Of a stretch of 64,000 bases of DNA, positions 34,732-45,923 are shown one piece after another. The position numbers were made by a program, and so were the translations under genes. The notes beneath the pieces are model-generated. The model had not been told where the DNA came from. It did not search any database and saw only the letters and a program-made list of their open reading frames with translations. The stretch lies in the NCBI GenBank assembly GCA_004335835.1, contig RWJK01001941.1:7533-71532 (forward strand), in the 5' to 3' direction. This DNA is from Scenedesmus sp. ARA3. Lineage: Eukaryota > Chlorophyta > Chlorophyceae > Sphaeropleales > Scenedesmaceae. Each line of letters starts with the position of its first letter. Within the stretch, counting starts at the first letter, position 1.

Positions 34732-37700
34732 GGTTACTTGGCAAAATGTTGTGAAGCTGCTCTGTTGGCGTTGCTACATTTAACTATTGGAACGTCGCAG
34801 TCGCTACTGGTTTGCGGAAGCTACATGTCTGGTGACATCTTCATCATGCTGCTGCTTCTGCTGCTGCTGGTCCAGTCGGGTGGCTTCAGGCTGTCGCCCA
34901 GCTACCGTTGTTGGTTAAATAAGCCATTTATGGTTGCGAAAGCAAGCAGGCTTTAGCGAAGAATAGAATTTCGTATGAGCAAATCTGCCTGTATTCGATG
35001 CTGCGAAATCCGGACGTGCAGCTATGACCACGGTTGCACCTGCGCTTTTGTACATAGCCAGATATTGCATGGCATTCACGGCGCTCAGACACGGACAGCT
35101 TTTTGCAGTGGACCCAAAACACGCCAAACCCCAGCCTGAGGTACTTGTGCCTGTGACACCACCACGGTGCACGCAGCAACACGTCATGTCTCTTGCTGTT
35201 GCCATTTGCTGTTGCCCTTTGACAGTCTGCTTTTGAGCGAACTAGTTAAGCAGGAAGCAGTTCTCATGTCACTGCATTGGCCGCAGGCAGTGCTCAGCAC
35301 TGGTAAAAATCCTGCTGAAGCTGCAGCTACTCCGCTGTTCACTAGTTCAGCTCCCGCAAGCATGTTTGGAAAGCGAGCCAGGGACCCGGCCAGGGGAAGT
35401 GGATAAACGGTCAGATTTGCTGAATAAAAGGTCAGATATATGAATTGTTACACCAGACAGATATGCTGAAAAAGCTTGCCAGCGCCGTGGCAGACAACTA
35501 TGCCAAACCGTGCTGTCCCTGCAAGCCAGCTGCCGCACACTGCCAGTGTTCGCGGCACCTGCTGCCCTGAATGCTTCTCACAACAAAGCAGTTCTTTTGC
35601 AGCGTATGGTTGTTACTGCACACCACAGAGCGTGCCTCACACAGCTGTCACCCAAGAGTGAGCTGCTGCAGCGTACCCTAACCAACAAGAGATATGTGGT
35701 GGTGTGTGCTGCTTGTTGATCGCCGCTTGCTGCACCCAGCATGCCGGCAGAACCGACCTGAACCCACCCTACCCCTGAACCCAGACACACAATGAAAGAG
35801 ATGCTGCAAACCCTTAGGCTGGACCCCACAGGGCGACCCGCCCCTGCCATGCTCACCAAAAGAAGCCGACAGGAAGCATGGAGTGTGCAAGTTGTTATAA
35901 CCGCGTCACAACGCACGACGCCATGCCACATTAGCCAAAACCCAGATCTCTGTCGGCTGGACAACCCCCATAACCTTAAGACACCCGTCCTGGCCTTGCA
36001 TGATCCACTCCCAGTGCAGCCACCCATAAACTCGCAGCCCAACCCCACTTGCCCGACCAAGCCTTCATACAGCACCACAGCCATGGGGCCCGCCCTTTGT
36101 ACACACAACCTTGCTCCTCCCTTTGCCAAAATAGCCTGTGGAGCCTGCCTGCCAAAAAAGTGCTGCCTATCCAAGAGGAGGGGACAGCAAGGTACATGCC
36201 GCTCCTCAGCTGCCTGGTCAACGCTGGTCAAGCCTGGTCAAGCCTGGTCAAATGCACACAAATCTTTACACCCACAAGCCTCCCTGGAAAAGCTCTTTTC
36301 CTGCAAGCTGTATGTAGGCTGCTCGGGTGCCCGCTGGGACGCTCTGCGGTGCAATCCTGTTTTGAGCGAGGGCAGCTGAGCGAGTCTGTGCCTCTCCTGC
36401 ACACGCTGCACGCTGCTCGGCACACTGATGCTGGCGCATGCGCCACACAGAGCAGCATGTAATGATGGCCTCACATGCAGACACACACACACACAGCCAC
36501 AAGCCAGCTGCACCATACCATGCATATGATATGTACATATGATGCTGCTCCCACAAAAAGCTAAGCCAGGCGATGCAGCGATGGCTGCCGCAACCAACAC
36601 AACTGCCACAAGATGCACATAGACAAGCTGTATGGTCTCTACAAATGCTCTTCAAAGTGACAAGCCAAGGTAGACTAGAGGCTGGCAGAGCCACATGATG
36701 TCTGCTGAGTCTGCTGCTCTGCAAGAACATTCAGCAACAGCAGCAGCCACACGCGCTCTGGCCAGCATCATCAAACTACACAACTTCCTACAAGGCAGCA
36801 CTCCAAGCGAAGCTGGCTAGGCATCAAAGTGACGCCTTGTGGCTGAGCGACAGTCCCTGCAGGAGACGCTCAGGATGCACCAAAGACGGACCCAAGCTGA
36901 GCAGCAGTTTGAGAACCTCCCGACAGAAAGACAGCATGAACTCAAGTCTTGCAGAGTGCACCAGAGAAGTGCGCACATGCTGTTATGTGTTGCGGTTGCT
37001 GCTTTGATGACGCCACAGAGCATGGGTTGCTCGTTCCGTGCTGCAAGCTCTCTCGTGCCAGCAGCACACACACACAGCCATCTGCTCAGCTCTCTCTCCA
37101 AACCACAGGCATCAGCTCACAGCATGCCTCATCACGGATGTTGGCAAAGGCACATGGGGCATGGGTGGTGCAGTGGTGACCAGCTGCAAGGCTGGCAGGA
37201 ACAAGCAAGCACAGGCTGGGGCAAAGACAGCAACCAAAAAGGGAGCAGCAAGTGAGGACAGCAAAAGGTCTCTGGCATGCTCGGACATCTGGGAACTGGC
37301 AGAAGCACGCAACACGCTGCGGCCACTACGGTACTCTGCCGCATCGCTCTCATCACATACTGCTCCACACGCGCTCAAATCATACAGCCAGTCTGCATGC
37401 AGCTGTGAAGCGGGGGCTTGCAGGCTTATGGTTTGAGTGTGTTGTCAAACCCTAAACCAGCAGGCCCCTCGCCTTTGCATGGTCGCTGCCAGGGGGTCTG
37501 TCTCACACCACTGCCACGCACAAAACACACACCAACATAATGCATCGTACTCCCGTCACCCGCTAGCAACAGTACTATTGCGAGCCAGCCAGCAGCCAGG
37601 CCCTTGTAAGGCAGCCTATGCCATCCCTTCAAACAACAATGTGGCAATCAACATGCAAGTGAAATAACACAGCACGCAGGCACGCCTCAAGCATGCAACC

Positions 37701-40700
37701 CGCCTCTGTCCAGGGACAACGCTTTGCGCCGGCTGACCAGGAACACATACAACACACAGGCACCGCCCTAGACCCTCTCAGCCAGCCAACCCTAAAACAC
37801 ACCCCGTAAACCCCGTCGCATACACCTCCCCAAACGGTTCCGTCCCGTCAGTCTGTCTCACAAGTTGGTGCTTGGTGCTGCTGCCGCGGATCGCCCCAAA
37901 ACAGGTCAGGGGCTGATGTGGTATTGCGGCTACCAGCGCTCTCTGCTCCAGCCACTCTCCTACGCGATGAAACAAAGCACACACAGGCACGCCTAGCCAC
38001 ACAGCCGCTGCGCGAAAGGCTCAGCACTGCATGACACAGCCACACACGCAGCAAGCTGCCACTGCCAGGCAGGCACTGCTCGGCCCTTGAAAACGGGTTC
38101 AGAAGCCAGCGTTGCACACACGGACACTCATGTAGACTCATGATGGTACAATGCAACCTAGCCAGGGCACCACAGCAGCCAGCTCAAGTTCATGTAGCAG
38201 CGAACAAGAGCTGTGCCGGCAAGTGGTGACCTGGCTTTGCAGCATTTAGTGGGTGTCCGTCACACCCCGTCCTCCACCCTGTGAATGCTCTGTGAAAGCT
38301 CTGAAAGTAAAAGCGCTCAGCCACATGCCCTGCCGTCGCCATCCATCCATCCATCCATCCATCCAGCCAGCCAGGGACCAGCCTAACGCCATCCAACAGC
38401 CAAAATAAACACAAGTTGTGGGATGTGTGCCGGACTGCAGGATCAGGCGGCCATTTGCCGCCAACTTCGCTGCTGCTGCGGTTACGCAATGTGCATGCAT
38501 GCCGGCTGCAGCTGAAACAGATCAGAGCCATAAGAACGCGCTAAAGGGGAAAAGCCCAGCCAACCCTATGCTCCTGCAACAGTCCACACACACAGCAAAG
38601 AGACACACACGCGCGCGCACACTGGACACACACACTACAGAAGAACAGTCTGCTCAGCCGTCACACACGCTAGCCCATGGCATGAATCAAGAGAATGAAT
38701 GCTTGCTGCACTCGATAAACAACGTATAGATAGGACAAGCCGCAGCTGCCAGCATGCAACGCCCACATGCGGGCAATGCAGCAACTGCCAGCGCACCGCA
38801 GCCTGCTGCTATTCGCAGATGCCTGCTACACACACTGCACCAACGGCAATCAAAAACGGTGCACAGCGCTCGCACTCAAAGCTAGTAGACATCAGCATAC
38901 CATAACAACCGGAGCGCCCTCGGGTCCATACAGCTCCCCACACACAAGCTGGCAGAGCACCGCGCCGGGGCGTGCGCTGCAGCAGCAGCAGCAGCAGCTG
39001 GGGATGGCTGGGTGACAGGAGGCATGCAAAACTGCAGCACAGCCAAGTGGAACTGTACTGCTAGCCTCTTGCTGCAGCCAGCCCCCGCAGCGCACGCATG
39101 CGGGTTAAGGGAAGCCAGCTGCCAAGGTGGTGAGGGGTGCGGGTGCTGCACAATGTGTGCGGCAACCGCGGCGACGCACGCACACGATGCACAAGGCGCG
39201 CTGGCACATGAATCGCCAGCGCGCCGGATGTGCTTTGATTATATATGATGCATGCGCAGCTACAGCATCTGGCGGCTTCCTCTCGCCCTCCAGAGCCGGA
39301 CAAAACCTGCATGCACGCACACTCCCAGCAAAACAGCAAGCATAGTAGCTGCTGCACTGTGCCACAACAGCACTCAAATCGCCTGCCGATGCACTTTTGA
39401 CCAAGGTACCTTCATTCCGGCCCTCAATCTGGTGTACAACAGGCATGGCATGCAAAAAACCATTACAATTCATTGACGCATTGATTTTGGGGAATGGCGG
39501 CAGCAGCACTCCTGACAGTAGCCTGGTTCAAAGCCTGGCTGCTGCATCGCAGCCAAGTGAGACCAAGCCAGCAGCAAAGAACAGCATGCATGCATGGTCC
39601 AGTCCAGCAACGCAGCAGCAGCATTGACTGCAGGTGCTTGGATACTGAAGCTGCATTTGCCACTGCCAAGGCCGCAGCAGCTTTTGTTTTGAAGGCAAAT
39701 GATTGTAGGTAGGCGCCTAGACCTGTCGAGCATGTGACCAGCCACAGCTGCCCCGACCTTCCCCTGCACAGTAATCCCAGACTGCAGGTTCTGGCAGATG
39801 ACAACCGCCCGCTCCTCTGCCCTCCACCCAGGCCGACAAACACATTGCTGCAAGCCCTACAGTGCAGACCGCCCCGCAAAAAGAAGACAGGCGCAGCGCT
39901 GAGCGCTTCGTACATCGCTGGATGCAGCAGTATACCTGGCTGTGTGAAAGCCACGTCCATCCGTCAGGCCTGCTGATTTGTGCTGCAGAATCGTCCGCTG
40001 CAGCACACAAACATTGGCGGTGGTTGCCGAGCAGGCAGCGCACACACCAAGGGCGCACAAGCGTGCACCAGGCAAGCCAGACAGGGCACAGCTGACCAAC
40101 AAAATGCCACGGCCAGCACCCAGCTCCTGCCCAGGACTGGACAGCCAGCAGCCAGACTGAGGCAGCTACACACATTGCTCAAACCCAATCAACCGAGGTT
40201 CAGCAGCCAGGGCCTTGCCTGCAGCAGCTCAGCGCTTGCGCAGGCCATCTGGGCCGCATAAAAAGACAAGCCATCCAAAGAAGGGGCCACCACTGGTGAT
40301 CCATACCCCTCCGTCATCACGGTTGCGTTCCAAGCAAAAACTCCCAAGGCGGCCTCACAGGACAAAACAGCACGCAGGGCTGCTGCACACACATACATCA
40401 GCAGCCGATGAAGACTGCTGCTGCCAGCGCGCAGGCTTTGTTTTTGTACTCGAGGTGAAAAGAATGCACCTACAGCTCACATGGCCTCCTCACCACTGCC
40501 ACGCTGCTCCACAACACAGCATCGAAACACAAGAGCAGTACAACGTGCGGTGTGCCGCATACAGGTTCGGCACAAACAGAGCAGCAGCCGCAGCACACGC
40601 CCTTGCCAGGTGACGGGGCGTACAGGTCCATGCATTGCGGCGCGAAAAACTGCAGATTCAAAAATTTGACGTGTGCACCCACGCACGATGCGGCTGACGG

Positions 40701-41155
40701 CACCTGCCGTGAGCGCGGGCAGCAAGCAGCATGTGCACCATGGCAAAAGTCAAGCAGGCAAGCGACCCAAGCACTGACTAGGCAAAAGCAAGAACACGCT
40801 CCAGTGCACACCCTGGCTATGCACTCGAGCTCTTGAACTTAAGGGCCCCAGCGCACGCTGCCCCAGACCCAGCTCAAGAGCTTGCAGTCAAACAGTCCGC
40901 CACATCACAGCTGCGCAGCAAACACAAGAGATTGAACAGCTGCTGCATGTCATACCATAACAAGCTGGCGCAGGAACAAACAAGCTTGTCTCCCCCGCGT
41001 GGTTGCGCCATGCCATCAGCATGCAACTCTGCTTGCACGACAGCTCAGCCACTCGGCTGTCAGCTGCTCCTGCAAGCACACGCAACCTTCAAAGTCAAAG
41101 CCACCAAATGCGGAATAAAAGACAAGTTTCTGTGGTTGTAAGCTGCACTTATGGC
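34637..41155. other. Long region with no recognisable gene
   Basis: Begins with a (CTG)n tract (34675-34731) in the sugar-porter 5' flank. Further simple repeats are GGTCAAGCCT tandem units (36225-36252), CA-rich runs (36479-36497, 38582-38635) and a CATC array (38338-38364). All frames are short, low-complexity or lack start codon, motif and splicing support. It may hold non-coding RNA or unrecognised small genes. Confidence 0.45.
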
Positions 41156-43384
41156 TCAGTACTGCGCGCGGGCGCCCATAGCGGCGCCAGCAGCAATCAC
41201 AGATGCATGCTGGCGCTGCTGGAAGTACTGCTGATGCTGGTGCTGCGGCGCTGCGTACGCATTGATGTGCAGCACATTGCTGCCGCCATACTGCTGCTGC
41301 TGCTGCGCGCCGCACTGCTGCGCGCTGCTGTGCCCCTTGTCGCTGCTCCTGCGAGGCCGCACCACAACCGGTGTTCCCAACAGCTGCAGCAGGCCTGCTG
41401 CTGCATGCCGCACATCGCTGTCGTGCACCTCCCGAAGCAGCGACACCACAGCCGGCACCGCACACTGCGCCTTCAGCACAGCCACGCAGCGCGGCACAGC
41501 TGCAGCCAGCCGCCGCAGCATGTGCACGGCAGCCAGCCTCACATCAACACTCTTGCCGCTATCAGATAGCACGCGCAGCAGCGCAGCAAGCGCAGGCTCC
41601 TGGCACAGCCGCTCCTGTGCTGCTGCTGTGTCCACGATACCCGTGAGGATGCACGCTGCCTGCAGGCTCTGCTCGCTGCTGCCTTCCAGCACCTGCGCAA
41701 GCAGCGGCGGCAGGCAGCCGGAGATGCATACTGCTGCATGCAGCTGCGGGTGCTGCTCTGTCAGCACCACCAGCAGCTCCAGTGCTGCATTCAGCACCAT
41801 AGGCCCCTGGCGGCGGTGTGTGGGGATGAGCAGCGGCATCAGCGCAAACAGCACCTGGTGCCAGCCCGCCGCCATGCTGCGCTGCTGCTGCTGCTGCTCG
41901 CCTGCATCGCTGCTGCTGCCAGGGCTGGGGCTCAAAGGGGGCGCTGGCAGCTCCGACTCGATGCTGGCTGCTGCCTTGCTGAGCAGCCGCAGCGCTGACA
42001 ACAGCACTGGGGCATCTGCTGCAGGGTGCAGGGCTTCAGCCAGTGCCGGGATCAGTGCCGGCTCCAACAGCACGTTTGCGCCGCTGCAGCTGCTGCTGCT
42101 GCTGCTGTCTGCGCTGCTGAAGGGGCCGCTGCTGACGCTGTCGAAGACGCTGCTGCTGCTGCCGCCGCACATCGCGCTCGCGCAGTTGCTGCCGCTGCTG
42201 CTGCTGTCGCAGGACCAGCCGAGCTGGCCGGCTGCCATGTGTGCTGCCTTCACCTCCGGGCTGATGCGCCTGCTGCGCAGCAGCTGCAGCAGCACAGCAC
42301 TGTCCGGGTTGTCCCAGAGCTGCTGCTTCAGCGCATCATACTTGCAGATGGCAGACAGCGCACCCAGCACTGCAACTGACACCTCGGGTGCTGGCTTCGC
42401 TGCTTTCTGCAGCTTGCTGAGCAGCAGCTCCACAGCGCCCAGGTCGATCAGCGCCATGCGGTTGCTGTCATCCATGCTGAGGTACTTGACTGTGTCGATG
42501 CAGTCAACCACCTTCTGCACACGCGCAGTGTGCTGCCGGGCCTGCTTTGCCGCCAGCAGCTCTGCATGTGCGCTGCCGCATGCATCATCAAAGAGGTCTG
42601 GCCCCTCCTCATGCAGCGTAGGCGGGATGCTGCAGCAGCCATCATCCGGCTGGCCGCTGCTGCTGCAGCGCGCGAGGCGGCTCGCGGCTGTGCTGCCGCA
42701 GGCGAAGCCGCAGCCGCTGCTGGTGCTGCTGCAGCTGCTGCTGGTGCTGCAGGAGGAGGCTGCCTCGCTGAAGGAGCTGCGCCTGCTGACGCAGCCGTTC
42801 TGGCGGATGATGCTGAGCAGCGGCGACAGCACGCCTGTGTCGCAGGTTGCAGGAGAGTAGTCCCGCAGCCCGTGGCTTCCTGGCATACTGTTGATAGCCT
42901 CTGCCAGCACCTGCTTTGCCTTGCTGATGCTGCCGCGGTACAGCGAAGCGCTGCCGCGGGTGGGGCTGCTGGTCAAACCTAGCGCTGCGATCGACTTGAG
43001 CATTGAGCCGCCGCTCCTGCTGCTGTAGCTGCTCCATGCGTTGCCATTGTCCTGCGAAGGGCGCCGCAGGTCATGGCTGGTCCTGTTGCGGTGCGGCAGG
43101 CAGCGCTGGCGGCTGCCACCCGCTGCGAGCAGCTGCTGCTGCATGCCACTGCTGCTGCTGCTGTGCGTGTCGGTGCTGCGGCGCTGCTGCGTGAGCTGCT
43201 GGCGCTGCTTGCTGAAGACCAGGGCATGCAGCTGGATGCCCATGCTGTTGTCAGCGCCGCCTGGGGTGCTGCAGGCTGAGCGAGGGGATACCAGCGGGCT
43301 GCTGGCATCATCTGCAGCAGCAGTGCAGAAGAGCAGAAGTGCAGCGAGAGGTGCATGTGGTTGAGTACAGCAGTGCAGGAACAT
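41156..43384 (-). CDS. Armadillo-repeat protein
   Basis: One open frame of 742 residues from the first ATG (43384). The N-terminal 280 residues are Ser/Gln/Ala-rich and disordered-looking. From about residue 280 to 690 there are degenerate ARM/HEAT-type helices: ALIDLGAVELLLSKLQ, VAVLGALSAICKYD, LLQLLRSRRISPEVKAAHMA, ALIPALAEAL, LLSALRLLSKAA, VLNAALELLVVLTEQHPQLH, LPPLLAQVLE, LQAACILTGIVDTA, LAALLRVLSD, VDVRLAAVHMLRRLA, AVPAVVSLLREVHD, and DVRHAAAGLLQLLG, with Ser-rich inserts. Such proteins are scaffolds; no partner can be named. The true N-terminus may be further upstream: 43850-43656 is a strong candidate exon (RFAHLEDVRDMINSGMPVL), but a phase-matched donor/acceptor pair was not settled. 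The ATG used here gives a hydrophobic start (APLAALLLFC) that could also be intron. Confidence 0.72.
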   Translation of the reverse strand: MFLHCCTQPHAPLAALLLFCTAAADDASSPLVSPRSACSTPGGADNSMGIQLHALVFSKQRQQLTQQRRSTDTHSSSSSGMQQQLLAAGGSRQRCLPHRNRTSHDLRRPSQDNGNAWSSYSSRSGGSMLKSIAALGLTSSPTRGSASLYRGSISKAKQVLAEAINSMPGSHGLRDYSPATCDTGVLSPLLSIIRQNGCVSRRSSFSEAASSCSTSSSCSSTSSGCGFACGSTAASRLARCSSSGQPDDGCCSIPPTLHEEGPDLFDDACGSAHAELLAAKQARQHTARVQKVVDCIDTVKYLSMDDSNRMALIDLGAVELLLSKLQKAAKPAPEVSVAVLGALSAICKYDALKQQLWDNPDSAVLLQLLRSRRISPEVKAAHMAAGQLGWSCDSSSSGSNCASAMCGGSSSSVFDSVSSGPFSSADSSSSSSCSGANVLLEPALIPALAEALHPAADAPVLLSALRLLSKAAASIESELPAPPLSPSPGSSSDAGEQQQQQRSMAAGWHQVLFALMPLLIPTHRRQGPMVLNAALELLVVLTEQHPQLHAAVCISGCLPPLLAQVLEGSSEQSLQAACILTGIVDTAAAQERLCQEPALAALLRVLSDSGKSVDVRLAAVHMLRRLAAAVPRCVAVLKAQCAVPAVVSLLREVHDSDVRHAAAGLLQLLGTPVVVRPRRSSDKGHSSAQQCGAQQQQQYGGSNVLHINAYAAPQHQHQQYFQQRQHASVIAAGAAMGARAQY

Positions 43385-43655
43385 GGTCAAACATGGCTGT
43401 TGACCGATGACGGTGGAGCAGCAACTAGCAGCACACACGCTAGCAAACTTTATGTGATGTCGACTGTGGCATCTTATATGGTGTGTGGGACACGCAAACA
43501 GTTACCGTAGTGCTTGTTGCCCTGTTGTTGCCATGCAAGCACCACCATGCGCAGCCGCTGCTCACAGAGTCTGTGCAGCTGCTTGCCATGGGACACATCA
43601 CTGCTCACCTTGCTGCTGCCTGCTCTGCGCCTGCTGCCTGTTGCAGTCTTGTGAA

Positions 43656-43850
43656 CTGCGCAGGGCGTGGCCGTGCACCCTGGGCGTGCTGGATCGTGAA
43701 TCTGCAGGTGAGCCAGGCTGGCCAGCGGCATCGACCTGTGGAGCCCGCTGCCTGGCCAGCGAGTTGACTGCCACGCTCTTCGGCAGCTCCAGCACAGGCA
43801 TGCCTGAATTGATCATATCTCGGACGTCCTCTAAGTGTGCAAAGCGTGGC
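43656..43850 (-). CDS. Candidate upstream exon of the ARM-repeat gene
   Basis: Follows a GCTGCTGCAG acceptor and reads RFAHLEDVRDMINSGM and LPKSVAVNSLARQRAPQ in one open frame, with non-repetitive, protein-like composition. The first base completes a split codon, so another exon should precede it. Its donor is uncertain (AGG|GTGCAC or CAG|GTCGAT). Confidence 0.45.
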
Positions 43851-45201
43851 CTGCAGCAGCGCAAATTAAGATGCCAACACAGATGCGCACAGCAGGTCGA
43901 TCGCAGTCCCATTGCGGCCAAGCTACAAACTGAAGCAAATAAATCATCATGTCAGACAGCCCATGTCCGCTGAAAGCGCTCACACAGCCCGGCTGTGCTG
44001 CTTGAAGAACACAATACTCCGCAGGACGACACCCAATCCTCAGAAAGGTTGCTAATGCTCAAAAGATGCTGAGAAGCAACCGAATCCAGTTCTAAAATGC
44101 CAGCAGCTGCATCCCTGGGGTGTTCCACGGCCCACCAACAAGACGCCTGTGTGGCCCCTTCTCACCTTGTCGGCCCACACATGATCTTAGTGCTCCTACT
44201 CAACTACGTCTCCTTTGCTGCAGGGCCGTAGCTCTACAAGAGAATGGTATAAAAAAATTGCGCACTCGCATCACATACTCGCGAATTTCATTTGTCTGAC
44301 TAAATTAACAAATCGTTACCAAACGTGACGCAAGTTGATCAACGCGATAGGGCGATATAGGACGTCGTTGGAGGATGAGAGAGTGCTAGGTGATTATGAG
44401 GTTTTGTGCGTTGTCTGAGTGATAATAGCATCATCGTTTCTGATCATTATCAAAGGTTGTGAACAAACGAACGTGCTTGAAGGTATTTAGGGTTGGCCGC
44501 TGGCAAGGCTCAACAGAGTGCCACGTCAGGGCGGGGCGCGGCATGGCCCTGTTCCCTCCTCGGCAAGCCACTGTCGCTTCTCAAAAATCGATCCAGCGTG
44601 CTTGAAGCATCACGATGAAGCCTGTGAAGAGAATCCAGCGTCAGCATGTCTGTTGTACAGCGTGGCATGCTGTGATCAGGAGCTGGCTGAACATGAAGCC
44701 TCAGGCCAGGCTTGCACTGTCAGCATGCATGCCATATGGCCTGCTGTCAGCCTCCGGGGGGCCGGATCAGCAGCAGCAGCCTTGACAGCAACCCTTAGTT
44801 GTTTATTCAGCTGCATACGGGTGTCTTGTATGCTGGTTGAGAGCAAACCCGCAACCTGGCCTTTTCACAAACCAAGCATGCGGCATGCACATGCTGCAAC
44901 GTGTGTCCATCAACCATCATGATGATCTTGCTTTGTCTTTTGCACCACGTGGCTAGTGAAGTTCGTTGCACAAATGTGTGATGTCAAGCATGGGGCGCAG
45001 CAGAAACAGCATAAAGGCAGCTAGACTCAGTCTAGCAGGGTGCTGCCTGATCAACGCCAGAGGCTAATAATAATAATAATGATAATAGTCTTCTTGTAAG
45101 CCATACCTTGTCATCGGCATCGGCAACCGCGCCCCGTACGGAGCGGAAACTACGACTATTATCTTGCCTCTCTATTGGTGAGGGGTAGACCACCCAGAGG
45201 C

Positions 45202-45567
45202 TGTAAAATGACGAATTCTAGACAAAGGGAGGATGCCGAACGGCACGCTGGTCATGCACAGCTGCGCACCTTCAAGCAATGCTGAGCCAGACGACCCCCG
45301 CCAAAGTCTCCTGGCACTCCGAGTGGTGAGCTGCTCATGTAGGCAAGGCTGCCCGGCACCATAGCATCATGCGAAGTTCTCACCTGTAGGCACAGAGAAG
45401 GTTACAGGGCAGGGTCGATAGGGGTCCAATGGCGGGACCACCTGTGACCCCTGCCCCCCTGGCCCCCGCACGCTGTTGACACAGCCATTACATACACGGG
45501 TAACAAACAAATTACATACACAGCCATTACATGCATCCCGGCTTTGTCTAGAATTCGTCATTTTACA
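45202..45567. mobile_element. MITE-like element with 26-bp terminal inverted repeats
   Basis: The ends are perfect inverted repeats of 26 bp: 45202-45227 starts TGTAAAATGACGAATTC and 45567-45542 is its exact complement. The 366-bp element has no coding capacity. Near the right end is an internal tandem of CAGCCATTACATACA type (about 45481-45537). No clear target-site duplication was found in the immediate flanks, so it could alternatively be a foldback or solo structure. Confidence 0.75.
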
Positions 45568-45786
45568 TGTGGATTCGTTCTTAGACATGTGACGCTCACA
45601 CAAGGGTTGCTTTTAACAAATCACACTTTGCTTGCAAGCTTGCAATCAAAGCGATTGGATCGGTCTGTGTACATAGTTGCACTGCCGGGAAGCACACTTT
45701 GCAGCACTGCTGCTGGCCACTGCGACAGCAGGCCTGCATAGCTGCTTTACGCACCCAGTTAGGCAGGGTCTTGTCAGTTGGCATAA

Positions 45787-45923
<137 letters not shown>

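Noticed and set aside
36238..36618. Minus-strand frame beginning with a signal-peptide-like hydrophobic stretch
   Set aside because: It starts at GTG rather than ATG, continues into Cys/Val repeats from an AC microsatellite, and has no splice partners.
39463..40175. Overlapping Cys/Trp-rich minus-strand frames of 127-165 codons
   Set aside because: Several frames overlap on the same strand with equal length, typical of chance openness in GC-rich repeat-biased sequence.
41262..42860. 532-codon plus-strand open frame
   Set aside because: Antisense shadow of the ARM-repeat gene; composition is Ala/Ser/Cys from CAG/CTG reversal and no family motif is present.
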